Assembly (NCBI GenBank): GCA_013347225.1
Contig: CP054595.1
Coordinates: forward strand, 1,674,001 to 1,738,000
Origin: Candidatus Accumulibacter similis
GTDB taxonomy: Bacteria > Pseudomonadota > Gammaproteobacteria > Burkholderiales > Rhodocyclaceae
DNA length: 64,000 nucleotides
Reading direction: 5' to 3'
Part shown: positions 9,326 to 18,397 of the stretch, in pieces
How the letters are laid out: each line of letters opens with the position of its first letter
Numbering within the stretch: position 1 is the first letter of the stretch
Notes under the pieces: generated by a model
Told to the model about the DNA's origin: nothing
The model's input: the letters and a program-made list of their open reading frames with translations, nothing else
The model's database searches: none
Position numbers and translations under genes: made by a program

Positions 9326-9799
9326 TCAGTGATCGTTGGCGAGCGGCGATGCGGCGGCTGGCGGCAGCCCGCTGAGCGGCAGTCCGTGGCGCTGCCGGGC
9401 GCGGCGGCAGCGGTCGTCGCCGGGTTGCAGCTCGCGGCAGGGCGACGGTCGTCGTGTGTAGACGGTGCAGCAGACGCGGCTGCCGATTTCGCCCTGCAAC
9501 GCCCGGCAGCGGGGAGCGGCGGAGTTGCTGCCGGCGAGGCAGGCATGCCAGGGCGAAAGCTGCTCGACCAGTTCGTCGGGCAGCGCCAGGACGGTGGCTT
9601 CGGCCCAGTAGAACGAGACTCGGAATGCCGCGCAGCAGGCGCCGCAACTGCGGCAGTCGAAGCCGCGGGTCGCCGCCGTCGCGGCGGGATCTGCCCGGTC
9701 CGGGACGGCTGTCGGGTCGGGTCGCGATGACTTGCCATCGCTGGCGAGCTGCAGCAACGAGGCTGCAGCGGCGGCCCGCGGATCACCGGAGCGGCTCAT
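9326..9799 (-). CDS. YkgJ family cysteine cluster protein
   Basis: 157 residues with the family's Fe/Zn-chelating cysteines: CRSCGACC near residue 49, then further Cys in HACLAG, CRALQ, RVCCTVY and [12 protein letters not shown]. The fold is thought to hold a metal or Fe-S centre; no reaction is established. The ATG at 9799 shares a base with the stop of the preceding sugar dehydrogenase gene (TGATG), so the two are translationally coupled. Confidence 0.85.
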   Translation of the reverse strand: MSRSGDPRAAAAASLLQLASDGKSSRPDPTAVPDRADPAATAATRGFDCRSCGACCAAFRVSFYWAEATVLALPDELVEQLSPWHACLAGSNSAAPRCRALQGEIGSRVCCTVYTRRPSPCRELQPGDDRCRRARQRHGLPLSGLPPAAASPLANDH

Positions 9800-10968
9800 C
9801 AGGGCAGCGGCTCGAGACGCGCGAGGACGCCGCGCGCACTGTCGGTGAGTACGTAGATGAAGCCGTCGGGGCCGTTGCGAACGTCGCGGATGCGGCCGAT
9901 GGCGTTCTTCAACAGCGGCTCCTGATGCACGACGCGCGGGCCGTCGAGCTGCAGGCGCAGCAGCATCTGGTCACGCAAGGCGCCGACGAAGAGGTTGCCG
10001 CGCCAGTGCGGGAAGCGCTCGCCGGTATAGAAAGCCATTCCCGAGGGGGCGATCGACGGCGTCCACTGATGCAGCGGCGGCTCGATGCCGGGTCTGGCGG
10101 TCCCTTCGCCGATCGGCGTTCCGCTGCCGTAGTTCCTGCCGTAGGTGATGACCGGCCAGCCGTAGTTGCGGCCGGCACGGATCAGGTTGATCTCGTCGCC
10201 GCCTTGCGGCCCGTGCTCGTGTGCCCACATTTCACCGCTGTCGGGGTGCAGCGCAGCGCCCTGGATGTTGCGGTTGCCGAGGGTGAATTTCTCGGGCAGC
10301 GCACCGGCCCGGGCGACGAAGGGATTGTCCGCCGGCACCCTGCCGTCGTCGTGCAGGCGGATGACCGAACCGGCGTGATCGTCGAGCCGCTGCGCCCGCT
10401 GCATCTCGCCACGATCGCCGAGCGTGATGAAGAGGAATCCCTGTCGATCGAAGACCAGACGTGAGCCGAAATGCTGCCCGCCACCCGACTTGGGACGCAT
10501 GCGGAAAAGGATCTGCACGGCGTGCAGCGTCTTGCCCTGCAGCCGGCCGCGCAGAACCTCGGTGCCGTAGCCGCCCGGCCCCTCGCCGACGTAGGAGAGA
10601 TAGATCCAGCCATTGTCACGGTAGCGGGGATGCAGCGCGACGTCGAGCAGTCCGCCCTGGCCGAATGCCGCTATCGGCGGCAGCCCGCGAACGGGCTCGG
10701 GGTCGACCCTGCCGCTGGCATCGATCAGCCGCAGGCGCCCGGGACGTTCACTGACCAGCATCCGGCCGTCGGGCAGGAAGGCGAGTCCCCACGGATGCTC
10801 GAGCCCTTCGCTGACGATGCGCAGCCGGAAGCGCTGCAGTTCGCTGGCGAAGACCTCCGCTGACGCGGCGAGTGGCGACATCGCAACGAACAGCAGGAGC
10901 AGGGCTGGCAGCAGCGGCGCCCGGCAACGGATCGGTCGCGGTGCCTGTGGCAGGAAATGTCCCGGCAT
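9799..10968 (-). CDS. PQQ-dependent sugar (aldose) dehydrogenase family protein
   Basis: 389 residues, YliI/soluble glucose dehydrogenase type six-bladed propeller. The ATG at 10968 has AAGGAAG upstream; a signal sequence (LLPALLLLFVAMSPLAASA) targets it to the periplasm. Family landmarks include EHPWGLAFLPDGRMLVSER, GGLLDVALHP, GHEHGPQGGDE-like AHEHGPQGGDEIN, and GRNYGWP. It should oxidise aldose sugars with PQQ, passing electrons to the respiratory chain; the true substrate is unknown. Coupled to ykgJ downstream. Confidence 0.88.
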   Translation of the reverse strand: MPGHFLPQAPRPIRCRAPLLPALLLLFVAMSPLAASAEVFASELQRFRLRIVSEGLEHPWGLAFLPDGRMLVSERPGRLRLIDASGRVDPEPVRGLPPIAAFGQGGLLDVALHPRYRDNGWIYLSYVGEGPGGYGTEVLRGRLQGKTLHAVQILFRMRPKSGGGQHFGSRLVFDRQGFLFITLGDRGEMQRAQRLDDHAGSVIRLHDDGRVPADNPFVARAGALPEKFTLGNRNIQGAALHPDSGEMWAHEHGPQGGDEINLIRAGRNYGWPVITYGRNYGSGTPIGEGTARPGIEPPLHQWTPSIAPSGMAFYTGERFPHWRGNLFVGALRDQMLLRLQLDGPRVVHQEPLLKNAIGRIRDVRNGPDGFIYVLTDSARGVLARLEPLP

Positions 10969-11174
10969 TGGTCTTCCTTGTCGAAGGTGGCGCTCCTGAT
11001 GAGCGGCAGTGGCTGCAAGCAAGTATCCGGTACTGACCACGGCGCTTCAAGTCGGGTAGAATCGGCAGCGGCATGGCGGGTGACCGACCGGTGCCTCTTT
11101 CCTCGGCCACCGCCGCCACGCGCATCGCGCTTTGCCGGTGGTCCGCCCGCCAACCCTCACCGACAGCCAACGCC

Positions 11175-11690
11175 ATGAACACGCATCCTTCCGACCTGCT
11201 GCCCCTGGACCAGGGCGGCGCCGGCTTCATCCTCACCCCATGTCCGGGAACGCGCGGCGTCGACGCTGCGGGGGCAGTCGAGCAGCTGCAGGCTGCCGGC
11301 GCTGCGGCCGTGCTGACCCTGATGCCGAGCGACGAAATGGCGAGCAACGGGGTGAGCACACTTGGCGACCTGTGCGCAACGTGTGGGCTGCGGTGGTTTC
11401 ACCTGCCCATCGAGGACGATCACGCGCCGGCGGCTGATTTTGCTGCCGCCTGGCAGGCGCAGCGGGAGGCGGTGCACCGACTGCTCGATGCCGGCAAGCG
11501 GGTCGCCATCCATTGCAAGGGTGGTTCCGGTCGCACCGGGCTGATGGCGGCCCAGATCCTGCTCGAGCGGGGCTGGTCGAAGGAGGCTGCCGTCGCTGCC
11601 GTCAAGGCCTTGCGGCCCAACGCGTTGAGCCTGCCGGTGCACCAGGACTACCTCGCGCAGCTGGCGGCCGTCACCCGCTCGGAACCCTAG
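11175..11690 (+). CDS. Cysteine-based protein phosphatase (CDKN3/dual-specificity type)
   Basis: 171 residues. The catalytic P-loop HCKGGSGRTG (HCx5R) lies near residues 115-124, with an upstream Asp-containing loop (LPIEDDHAP) that could supply the general acid. The opening LTPCPGTRGVD and length match the bacterial cyclin-dependent kinase inhibitor 3-like family. Likely a cytoplasmic tyrosine or dual-specificity phosphatase; no partner kinase is nearby. Its promoter region lies between this gene and the divergent dehydrogenase gene. Confidence 0.85.
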   Translation: MNTHPSDLLPLDQGGAGFILTPCPGTRGVDAAGAVEQLQAAGAAAVLTLMPSDEMASNGVSTLGDLCATCGLRWFHLPIEDDHAPAADFAAAWQAQREAVHRLLDAGKRVAIHCKGGSGRTGLMAAQILLERGWSKEAAVAAVKALRPNALSLPVHQDYLAQLAAVTRSEP

Positions 11691-11751
11691 TGGCGGCACC
11701 TGCAGCGGCACGCATGATGCCGCACACCTTGACGCGATGGAGATTGCCTCG

Positions 11752-12048
11752 ATGAGAAGGATCCTGTGTTGTGCGATGCTGGCGGTCCTGCCCGTCATGG
11801 CCCCGGCGGCGGACGTCCAGATCAACGTCGGTAGCGTGGAGATACAGACCGGCGGCGCGACGATCCGCTTCGGTGACCGCGACCGGCGCGGCTATTACTG
11901 GGACGGCAAGCAGTGGCGAGACCCGGTCTATTGGCAAAAGCACCACGGCAAGGGGAAAGCGCAGGGGCAGGGGGAGGGGGTTCACTGCCCTCCGGGTCAG
12001 GCGAAGAAGGGCAACTGTTCGCCGCCGTCAGCAACGCCCTACCGCTGA
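11752..12048 (+). CDS. Small exported DUF2502 (YpeC-like) protein
   Basis: 98 residues. I start at the ATG at 11752, nine bases after GGAG. A signal peptide (MRRILCCAMLAVLPVMAPAA) precedes an aromatic, basic body with DRDRRGYYWDGKQWRDPVYW, which matches the DUF2502 pattern of E. coli YpeC, a periplasmic protein of unknown function. The tail is Gly/Lys-rich and ends with two Cys. Confidence 0.75.
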   Translation: MRRILCCAMLAVLPVMAPAADVQINVGSVEIQTGGATIRFGDRDRRGYYWDGKQWRDPVYWQKHHGKGKAQGQGEGVHCPPGQAKKGNCSPPSATPYR

Positions 12049-12174
12049 GCGCGGCGACGGAACTCCGTGTGCCACCGTCCGGCTCGCGGGCGCTTCGGGG
12101 TGACGCGGCAGGGAGAGTCGGGGATGCCTGTCGCGAATGTGGCTTGCCAGTCGTTGTCAGGCGGCCGGGCGGAC

Positions 12175-12624
12175 TCAGGCGCTGGCCTGCAGGTCGCCGT
12201 TCTGCCAGAAGCCGGGTGAGGGCATGAAGTTCGATGATTGCAGGTTGCTGATGAAGAGACGGTCGTCTTCGCTGATGTGACGCTCGAACCAGTACTCGCA
12301 GTAGCGCAGGAACGAATGCGCGTCCCTGCCACCACGAATCACTTCGCCCAGTGCCCGGCCGAGCAGGCGCAGCGTGTCCTCGTGGATGCGTGCGTGGTCG
12401 ACGAAATCGAGCCCGGCCTCGTCAGCCATCCGCTCTTCGGTGGCGAAGTGCATTGCGAAGTATTCGAGCAGCGCCTCGAACTCGTCAACCGGCACATGAC
12501 TGCTCTCGAAACAGGCCGTCTTCAGCGCCTCGATGCGGCAAAAGATTTCTTCGTGCTGGGCGTCGATCTCCGGCAGATCGACCAACAGCTGCTCTGGCAG
12601 CAATCCCGGAAGGCAGATCTTCAT
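12175..12624 (-). CDS. Bacteriohemerythrin
   Basis: 149 residues from an ATG preceded by GAGGAGA. The di-iron ligands fit the hemerythrin pattern: DAQHEEIF near residue 23, FAMHFATEERM in the middle, HARIHEDTL, and a final YWFERHISEDD. It should bind oxygen reversibly in the cytoplasm, for storage, delivery or sensing under microaerobic conditions. The open frame continues upstream into the SRPBCC remnant, but the ribosome-binding site fixes this start. Confidence 0.92.
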   Translation of the reverse strand: MKICLPGLLPEQLLVDLPEIDAQHEEIFCRIEALKTACFESSHVPVDEFEALLEYFAMHFATEERMADEAGLDFVDHARIHEDTLRLLGRALGEVIRGGRDAHSFLRYCEYWFERHISEDDRLFISNLQSSNFMPSPGFWQNGDLQASA

Positions 12625-12779
12625 GAGTGTCTCCTCGCAGAATGGTTCGAATGCTCTTCTTGTCCCGCCAGTATAGGAAGAAGACCCGGGAAAGGCCAGG
12701 GGAATCAGAGTTAATTCAGCCAAATAGTGCCGCAATCGGTGCCGATCCTGGCCGCCGGCGCAGCGGCGACGGCAGTCAG

Positions 12780-13020
12780 CCCTGGTGGTGCCGGCCATGT
12801 TGTGCAAGCGGTAGCCGAGACCACTGCTCCAGACGAAGGCATGGCGCGCGCCGATGCCCTCGCTGTCGCCGCTGGCCAGCTCGCTGACGCGGCGCAGGCA
12901 AGGCCACCAGGCGGGCCACTGCGTCGGCTGCGTCAGCAGGTGCCAAAGCCGCTCGGCGGTCGTCTCGAGTCGCCAGCGACTGATCATGACGAAGCGCCGG
13001 CTCACTCCCGGCCGGCTCAT
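12780..13020 (-). pseudogene. Truncated SRPBCC (polyketide cyclase-like) gene, third gene of the ECF/ChrR operon
   Basis: From the ATG at 13020 the frame reads a recognisable SRPBCC N-terminus (RWRLETTAERLWHLLTQPTQ, then WPAWWPCLRRV and SGLGYRLH), but similarity ends after about 75 residues and the frame runs on into unrelated sequence. A complete protein would be about 150 residues. Its start overlaps the ChrR stop in ATGA. SRPBCC genes are common companions of sigma/ChrR pairs, so this is a deleted operon member. Confidence 0.6.
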
Positions 13021-13859
13021 GGCACGATGGCGTGACCGCGGACGAAGGCGAGAGCGCCATGTTCGCTGCTGATCTCCCCGTGAGCGCTGCCCGCCGGCGC
13101 GACGTGGAACTCGCCCGCCTGCAGCAGCAGGTCGCCGAGGTAGGCGTCGCCACTGAACATCATCCATTCCTCGTCGCAGTCGTGCGCATGCGCCGGCAGG
13201 CGGCTGCCGGCAGCCAGGCGGTAGAAGCGCGACACCACGTCGCCGGCGCGCCAGAGGATCTTCTGCTCGACGCCGTCGGCGATCGGTTCCCAGCCGCCGC
13301 CGGCGGCGAGGACGGTGTGCGCCGCCGGCCCGGCATGTGGCAGCAGTCCGCTGATGAGTTCACCGAGAGCGGCGCGGGTGTTTCCGAGCGAACTGCCGCG
13401 GAGGTATGCCAGGCCGCCCGAACGGGACGAGATGCGCCCGTGGCGGCTGCCCGGAGGCGAGGCGTGGTAGTCGCCCGGGAGCAGATTCAGCTCGCCGAGT
13501 TGCAGTGTCCCGCGCAGGACGATGCCCTCCTCGAGATGCTGGTGGCGGTGCACCGGCAGCGTCGCGCCGGCCGCCAGTTCGATCAGCACCGACGCGCCGT
13601 CGACGCCAGCGTGCAACAGCTTGCTGCGGACGCCCTTGATGAGCCTGCGCCAGCTGCCGTCGCCGACGCGAACGGTGATCAGGCCGGCGTGCCGGCGGGC
13701 GCTGCGGCCGACACGCTGCAGCAGGCGGCTGCGCAGGCCGGCGGCGTCGGCGGCTGGCAGCGCGATCGGCGCCAGACCTTCGCAGATCATTCGCTGCAGC
13801 GCTTCCTGCTCGTCGTGGTCGTTTGTCTGGCTGTTGGGGCTGGTGGGCTCGCGGTTCAT
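13017..13859 (-). CDS. ChrR-type cupin anti-sigma factor
   Basis: 280 residues. Two cupin repeats are visible: HRHQHLEEGIVLRG in the first and HAHDCDEEWMMFSG in the second. The N-terminal segment should bind the sigma factor. ChrR proteins hold their sigma factor inactive through a zinc-dependent N-terminal domain and release it on singlet oxygen or related stress; here the usual N-terminal HxxxCxxC zinc motif is not evident, so the signal may differ. It overlaps the sigma gene in ATGA and the next gene likewise. Confidence 0.82.
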   Translation of the reverse strand: MNREPTSPNSQTNDHDEQEALQRMICEGLAPIALPAADAAGLRSRLLQRVGRSARRHAGLITVRVGDGSWRRLIKGVRSKLLHAGVDGASVLIELAAGATLPVHRHQHLEEGIVLRGTLQLGELNLLPGDYHASPPGSRHGRISSRSGGLAYLRGSSLGNTRAALGELISGLLPHAGPAAHTVLAAGGGWEPIADGVEQKILWRAGDVVSRFYRLAAGSRLPAHAHDCDEEWMMFSGDAYLGDLLLQAGEFHVAPAGSAHGEISSEHGALAFVRGHAIVP

Positions 13860-14518
13860 GGGGTCACCATCGGAAAACGGGGATCATCGCTGCCGAGAAG
13901 ATCGCGGAGGCGGAGCAGGGCGCGGCGAATGTGCGACTTGACGGTGCCGAGCGGCATGCTCATCTGGCTGGCGATCTCTTCGTGCGACAGGCCGCGGAAG
14001 AACGCCAGTGCCAGCAGCTGCCGCGGCACGGCGTCGAGCGTGCGGAGTGCCGCGTGCAGGCGGTGTTCCTGCTGCACCGCGTGCAGGAGATCCTGCGGGT
14101 CGCTGTCGCCGGCGACGGCCGCCAGACTCTCTTCGTCGAGCGGCTCTGCCGGATCGAGGCGGCGCACGGCGTCGAGCGCGCGACTGCGGGCGATCGTCAG
14201 CACCCAGGCCGCCACGCTGCCGCGCTGCGGATCGAAGCGCGGTGCCTGTCGCCAGACCTGCCAGAAGGTATCCTCGGTGACTTCTTCGGCCGTCTGCACC
14301 TGGCGCACGATGCGCAGTGCGAGGCCATAGACGCGCCCGGCGAAAGCGTCGTAGAGTTCGGCCAGTGCCTGCTCGTCCTGGCGGACGACGCGGCCGACCG
14401 CGTCCAGAAGTCGCGGATCGTCGGCCACCGGCAGCCGTGGGCAGCCGGTGGTGGCGAGCGCTGTTGGCGCCTCGCTGGCAGCCCGTGGCTCGGCGGCCAG
14501 GTTGTCGGTGTAGTCCAT
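13856..14518 (-). CDS. ECF-family RNA polymerase sigma factor
   Basis: 220 residues, starting at an ATG preceded by GGAG. Region 2 is seen as ALAELYDAFAGRVYGLALRI and AEEVTEDTFWQVWRQAPRFD; region 4 as LDAVPRQLLALAFFRGLSHE and GTVKSHIRRALLRLRDLL. Similar to RpoE/SigK sigma factors paired with ChrR. It should direct a photooxidative or oxidative stress regulon and probably its own operon. The 303 bases upstream (14519-14821) have no clear feature. Confidence 0.92.
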   Translation of the reverse strand: MDYTDNLAAEPRAASEAPTALATTGCPRLPVADDPRLLDAVGRVVRQDEQALAELYDAFAGRVYGLALRIVRQVQTAEEVTEDTFWQVWRQAPRFDPQRGSVAAWVLTIARSRALDAVRRLDPAEPLDEESLAAVAGDSDPQDLLHAVQQEHRLHAALRTLDAVPRQLLALAFFRGLSHEEIASQMSMPLGTVKSHIRRALLRLRDLLGSDDPRFPMVTP

Positions 14519-14821
14519 CGGCTGCTCACTCCATCGTTCCCGCCAGCGGCATTCTGCCGGCTGCCGCCAGCCAGGCCAAGTGTCGAGCACCCTGCCCTGT
14601 GCGTCCGGGCGGCGCTTGGGGCGGCCCGTCTGCAGCCGCCTGTCCTGAATACGCCTGATCAGCGGCATTGGATGCAAGGCCAGGCTCAAGACCTTCGCCA
14701 CCCGCGGCTGCGGCGTCGATCCGCAGGCAAGGACGGGAACGACCACCGCAGCAGGTGAGTACCTGGGTGTCCAGCCAGTGGGTCCCAACAGGTTGGCCCC
14801 AATTGGTCCGGCGCATGCCGA

Positions 14822-15496
14822 TCAACTGGGGCTGGAAGCCAGTCCGACCATGCGGGCGATGACTATCGCCGGAAACATGACGCCCAGAGTGGATAGGAAG
14901 ACGGCCAGCATCTTGGCGGAAGTGCTGACGGCATAGACGTCGCCGTAGCCCACGGTAGTCAGCGAAGCCAGGCTGAAATAAATGAAGTGAACGTAGTCAT
15001 TGTCCGTACCACTCAGCACGACATTGCCGCCGATGGAAACGCCGGTAGCGACATGAATGACCTCCAGGGTCAGCGCTCCCATGAGTGCCAGCAGGAGATA
15101 GACATTGACCGCTCCGACTATCCGGTAAGCGTTCACGATCTGGTCGCGAAAGAGCAACTGGAGGTTGATGAAAATGAAAACCAAAGTATTGGCGATGCCT
15201 ATCAAATTCTCCAGGACAAAGAATGAGTACGGATTTTCTCCGAAGCGGATCAGTCGGAGCGCCAGGTGAATGCCGAACAGAGTCGAGGAGACGGCTATGA
15301 GCCCCATGCTGCGTGTCGAGAATATCCCTGAAAAGAACACGCTGAGCAGGAGTATGTTGAACAGCCGGACACCGTGGACACTATGTTCCATGATCACCGG
15401 AAGTACGAACACTGCGGTGAGGAGCATGATCAGCAAGGTGAGGAAACTGGCGTCCGCCAGCCAGTAAGACTGGAGATTTCTGATCAGATTTCGCAT
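14822..15496 (-). CDS. Two-pore-domain-like potassium ion channel protein
   Basis: 224 residues with about five hydrophobic segments and one pore loop carrying the selectivity filter TVGYGD (FSLASLTTVGYGDVYAVS). No RCK or cyclic-nucleotide domain follows; the protein ends soon after the last helix. The start at 15496 has only a weak ribosome-binding site. Base composition is clearly lower in GC than the neighbours, and decayed transposases lie upstream, which suggests horizontal acquisition. Confidence 0.85.
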   Translation of the reverse strand: MRNLIRNLQSYWLADASFLTLLIMLLTAVFVLPVIMEHSVHGVRLFNILLLSVFFSGIFSTRSMGLIAVSSTLFGIHLALRLIRFGENPYSFFVLENLIGIANTLVFIFINLQLLFRDQIVNAYRIVGAVNVYLLLALMGALTLEVIHVATGVSIGGNVVLSGTDNDYVHFIYFSLASLTTVGYGDVYAVSTSAKMLAVFLSTLGVMFPAIVIARMVGLASSPS

Positions 15497-15663
15497 GGCG
15501 CAAGGGAGCGGGAGTCTTCGGAAATCGGGCCGCGCGAATGCACCCCCAGGGCAGTCGCACGAAGCCCCGTGGTTGGCTGAGACACGAGCGGCCCGTGGCT
15601 GGGGGCGTCCCTGCGCCCCCAGCCGAAGGATGGGAAAACCAACGGCAGCAAGGCGGTAGTCAT

Positions 15664-16128
15664 TCACTCCCCTGCACGGTTGCCGGGATGGCGGGGATCG
15701 CGGGGAACTGCAAGCCGTTGCGCGCGGCGGCGATGGCGGTGCCGAGGTCCTGCCAGGCGGATGCTCCGCGACGGCGACTGGTTTCGATGAGGCAGGCGCG
15801 GAAAGCCAAGACACACACGGGATCCCTCCTCAGCGCGCGCGCCGTGGCTGGTGGTGCGCGCAATCACCCAGTGTCGCAGCGCCTGTTCCGCGCCGTGGCT
15901 GGAGAGCGACAGGTGGGGTTCGGCGACCGGACGCCGGATCACGTTCCACTCGCAGAGGAACTCGCTGACGACGGCATGCAGCACCGAGTGCTCATCGATC
16001 CGATGCGCTCCGCACAGCTGCCGCCGTCGCGCCATCGCGTTCGCGCAACGGGCCGGGAGTCCTTCCGGCGGCGGATCGATGCGCGCCGCGTGCATGGCGG
16101 CCATCAGCGTCTTCATGATGCCTTCCAT
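15664..16128 (-). pseudogene. Decayed IS66-family transposase (C-terminal part)
   Basis: One minus frame reads EQALRHWVIARTTSHGARAE, the end of the IS66 catalytic domain; the continuation (LIETSRRRGASAWQDLGTAI, then AARNGLQFPAIPAIP) is in another frame, so there is a frameshift near 15820. These are the usual last 80 residues of IS66 transposases. No complete element or inverted repeats can be found. The upstream part (VLHAVVSEFLCEWNVIRRP) also fits the family but is diverged. Confidence 0.6.
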
Positions 16129-16246
16129 CTCTTCCCCTATCCCGGGTGACTCGCGCAGCGCTCGATTCGGCCAGCCCTCGCAGCTTGCGCAGCAGCTGTG
16201 GCCGGCAGCGCAAGCGGTTTGAACAGTTCATCTTTGCTCAGGTGCA

Positions 16247-16677
16247 TCATGTGGCGTCCGTCAGGTCGTCAGCAAGTTCCGCAACTATGCCATACAAATC
16301 ATCATGCTCGCAGCTTTTCCTAAGGGGGAGTGAGCGATTGCGCAGCCGGCGATCGGCGTTGGACTGGTGCCGGTTGCGCAGCAATCGGCGAAAGGCATCG
16401 GCGGAGCCCAACTTCTTCCACAAGGCGGTCAGCAGCCAGGTGTCGCCGACGGAAGGCGCAGGCGCAAAGGTGACCTCGCCGGTACCCTCTTCCAGGCGGG
16501 CTTCCGCAACGCCCGCAGCACCCATTGAGCAGCGAGTCGGCCTCGCCCGATCGCACCGCCTCGATGCGCCCGGGGGTGGCGATGACCCGTTGGCGACGTA
16601 CCCGGCGGTGTCCCGGTACGATTCGACAGGCTCGACGCACTGTGCCTCGGGCCGGACGTGGTGATTCTTGCGAACAT
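16247..16677 (-). pseudogene. Decayed IS1634-family transposase (N-terminal part)
   Basis: Starting at ATG 16677 the reading MFARITTSGPR fits the N-terminus of IS1634-type transposases; RQRVIATPGRIEAVRSGEAD continues it in a second frame, and WLLTALWKKLGSADAFRRLL in a third (16247-16525). At least two frameshifts are therefore present and the catalytic part is absent. Together with the IS66 relic this makes 15.6-16.7 kb an old insertion graveyard. Confidence 0.55.
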
Positions 16678-16897
16678 GTCGCTGCCGTATCCAGGTATGG
16701 TCATGATCCCAATGGCTTGCTGGACCGCGGGTGGCACGGCAGGAAATCCTTCGCCGCGCGCCAACCCATTGGTTTCATTTGCCACCTGACCCCGTTCATG
16801 CGTTTGGCACGTGAAGGGTGTCGAACACGGAGTGGCTGATCGACTAGAATGAGGGGGTCGCATCGACAAGCAGCCCGATCAACTGAAAGGAGTCGCC

Positions 16898-18295
16898 ATG
16901 GCACGAATCGAGAAGGACTTTCTGGGCGAGAAGGAACTGCCGGACGACGCCTACTACGGTGTGCAGACGCTGCGCGGCAAGGAGAACTTCCACATTACCG
17001 GCATCCCGATGTCGGCCGAGCCGTATTTCGTCAAGGCTTTCGGCTATGTCAAGAAGGCGGCAGCGCTGGCCAACCGCGACCTCGGCGTGCTCGATGCGCG
17101 TCTCGCCGATGCCATTGCCGGCGCCTGTGACCGCCTGATCGCCGGCGAACTGTGCGATCAGTTCGTCACCGACTTCATCCAGGGCGGTGCCGGTACCTCG
17201 ACCAACATGAATGCCAACGAGGTCATCGCCAATCTGGCGCTGGAGAGCCTCGGGCATCGCAAGGGCGAGTATCAGTATCTCAATCCGAATGATCACGTCA
17301 ATTACGGCCAGTCGACCAACGACGTCTATCCGACCGCGTTCAGGCTGGCGCTGATTCTGCGCCTGGCGAGCTACATGGACGCCCTGCGGCGGTTGCAGGA
17401 AGCATTCCGCCGCAAGGCCGACGAGTTCGAGCGCGTGCTGAAGATGGGGCGTACACACCTGCAGGACGCCGTGCCGATGTCGCTCGGACAGGAGTTCAAT
17501 GGCTGGGCGACGACGATCGGCGAGGAAGTGAGCCGCCTCGCCGAGGTGCGGCAACTGCTGCACGAGATCAACCTCGGGGCGACGGCGATCGGCACCTCGG
17601 TGACGGCAGCTCCCGGTTATCCGGAACTGGCGACGCGACATCTGTCCGAGCTGACCGGGACCAGCTTCATTCTCGCTGGCGACCTCGTCGAGGCGACGTC
17701 CGACACCGGCGCCTACGTTCAGCTCTCGGGTGTACTCAAGCGCACCGCCGCCAAGCTGACCAAGATCTGCAACGACATCCGCATGCTCGCCTCGGGTCCG
17801 CGCTGCGGTCTGAACGAGATCAACCTGCCGCAGATGCAGCCGGGGTCGTCGATCATGCCGGGCAAGGTCAATCCGGTCATCCCGGAAGTGGTCAACCAGA
17901 CCAGCTTCCTGGTGATCGGGCTCGACCTGACGGTGACCCTGGCGGCGTCGGCCGGCCAGTTGCAGCTCAACGTGATGGAGCCGGTGATCACCTTCGCCCT
18001 GTTCACCTCGATCTTCACGATGGAGAACGCGGTCACCAGCCTGCGCGTGAACTGCGTCGACGGGATCAGCGCCAACAGCGAGCACACTCGACAGATGGTG
18101 CTCAATTCGCTTGGCATCGTCACCGTTCTGAAGCCGACCCTCGGTTACAAACAGTGCGCCGAGATCGCCCGTGAGGGCTACGAGACCGGCAAGTCTTTGC
18201 AGCAGATCGTCGTCGGCGAGCGCAAGCTGTTGAGCCAGGAGCAGTGGGACGAGATCTTCTCCTTCGAGAACCTGATCAGTCCGCAAAGCGAGTAA
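16898..18295 (+). CDS. aspA: Aspartate ammonia-lyase
   Basis: 465 residues, full length. It interconverts L-aspartate with fumarate and ammonia. The fumarase/aspartase signature GSSIMPGKVNPV is near residue 318, with the substrate loops GGAGTSTNMNANEV, NYGQSTNDVYPT and GRTHLQDAVPM also present. AAAGGAG lies before the ATG, and TAGAAT about 45 bases upstream is a likely -10. It is followed by a C4-dicarboxylate carrier gene, a pairing used to make fumarate for anaerobic respiration. Confidence 0.97.
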   Translation: MARIEKDFLGEKELPDDAYYGVQTLRGKENFHITGIPMSAEPYFVKAFGYVKKAAALANRDLGVLDARLADAIAGACDRLIAGELCDQFVTDFIQGGAGTSTNMNANEVIANLALESLGHRKGEYQYLNPNDHVNYGQSTNDVYPTAFRLALILRLASYMDALRRLQEAFRRKADEFERVLKMGRTHLQDAVPMSLGQEFNGWATTIGEEVSRLAEVRQLLHEINLGATAIGTSVTAAPGYPELATRHLSELTGTSFILAGDLVEATSDTGAYVQLSGVLKRTAAKLTKICNDIRMLASGPRCGLNEINLPQMQPGSSIMPGKVNPVIPEVVNQTSFLVIGLDLTVTLAASAGQLQLNVMEPVITFALFTSIFTMENAVTSLRVNCVDGISANSEHTRQMVLNSLGIVTVLKPTLGYKQCAEIAREGYETGKSLQQIVVGERKLLSQEQWDEIFSFENLISPQSE

Positions 18296-18397
18296 TCCCG
18301 GCGGCAGCAGGCTCGTCATGCCGCAGGCCCGGCGCCGCTGCATCGGCAGCGGCGGCCGTGATCGACGCCGCCGTGGCGGCAGACTGGAGAATGGATC

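Noticed and set aside
15538..16149. 203-codon plus-strand frame
   Set aside because: Antisense to the IS66 relic, whose minus-strand reading has family-specific residues.
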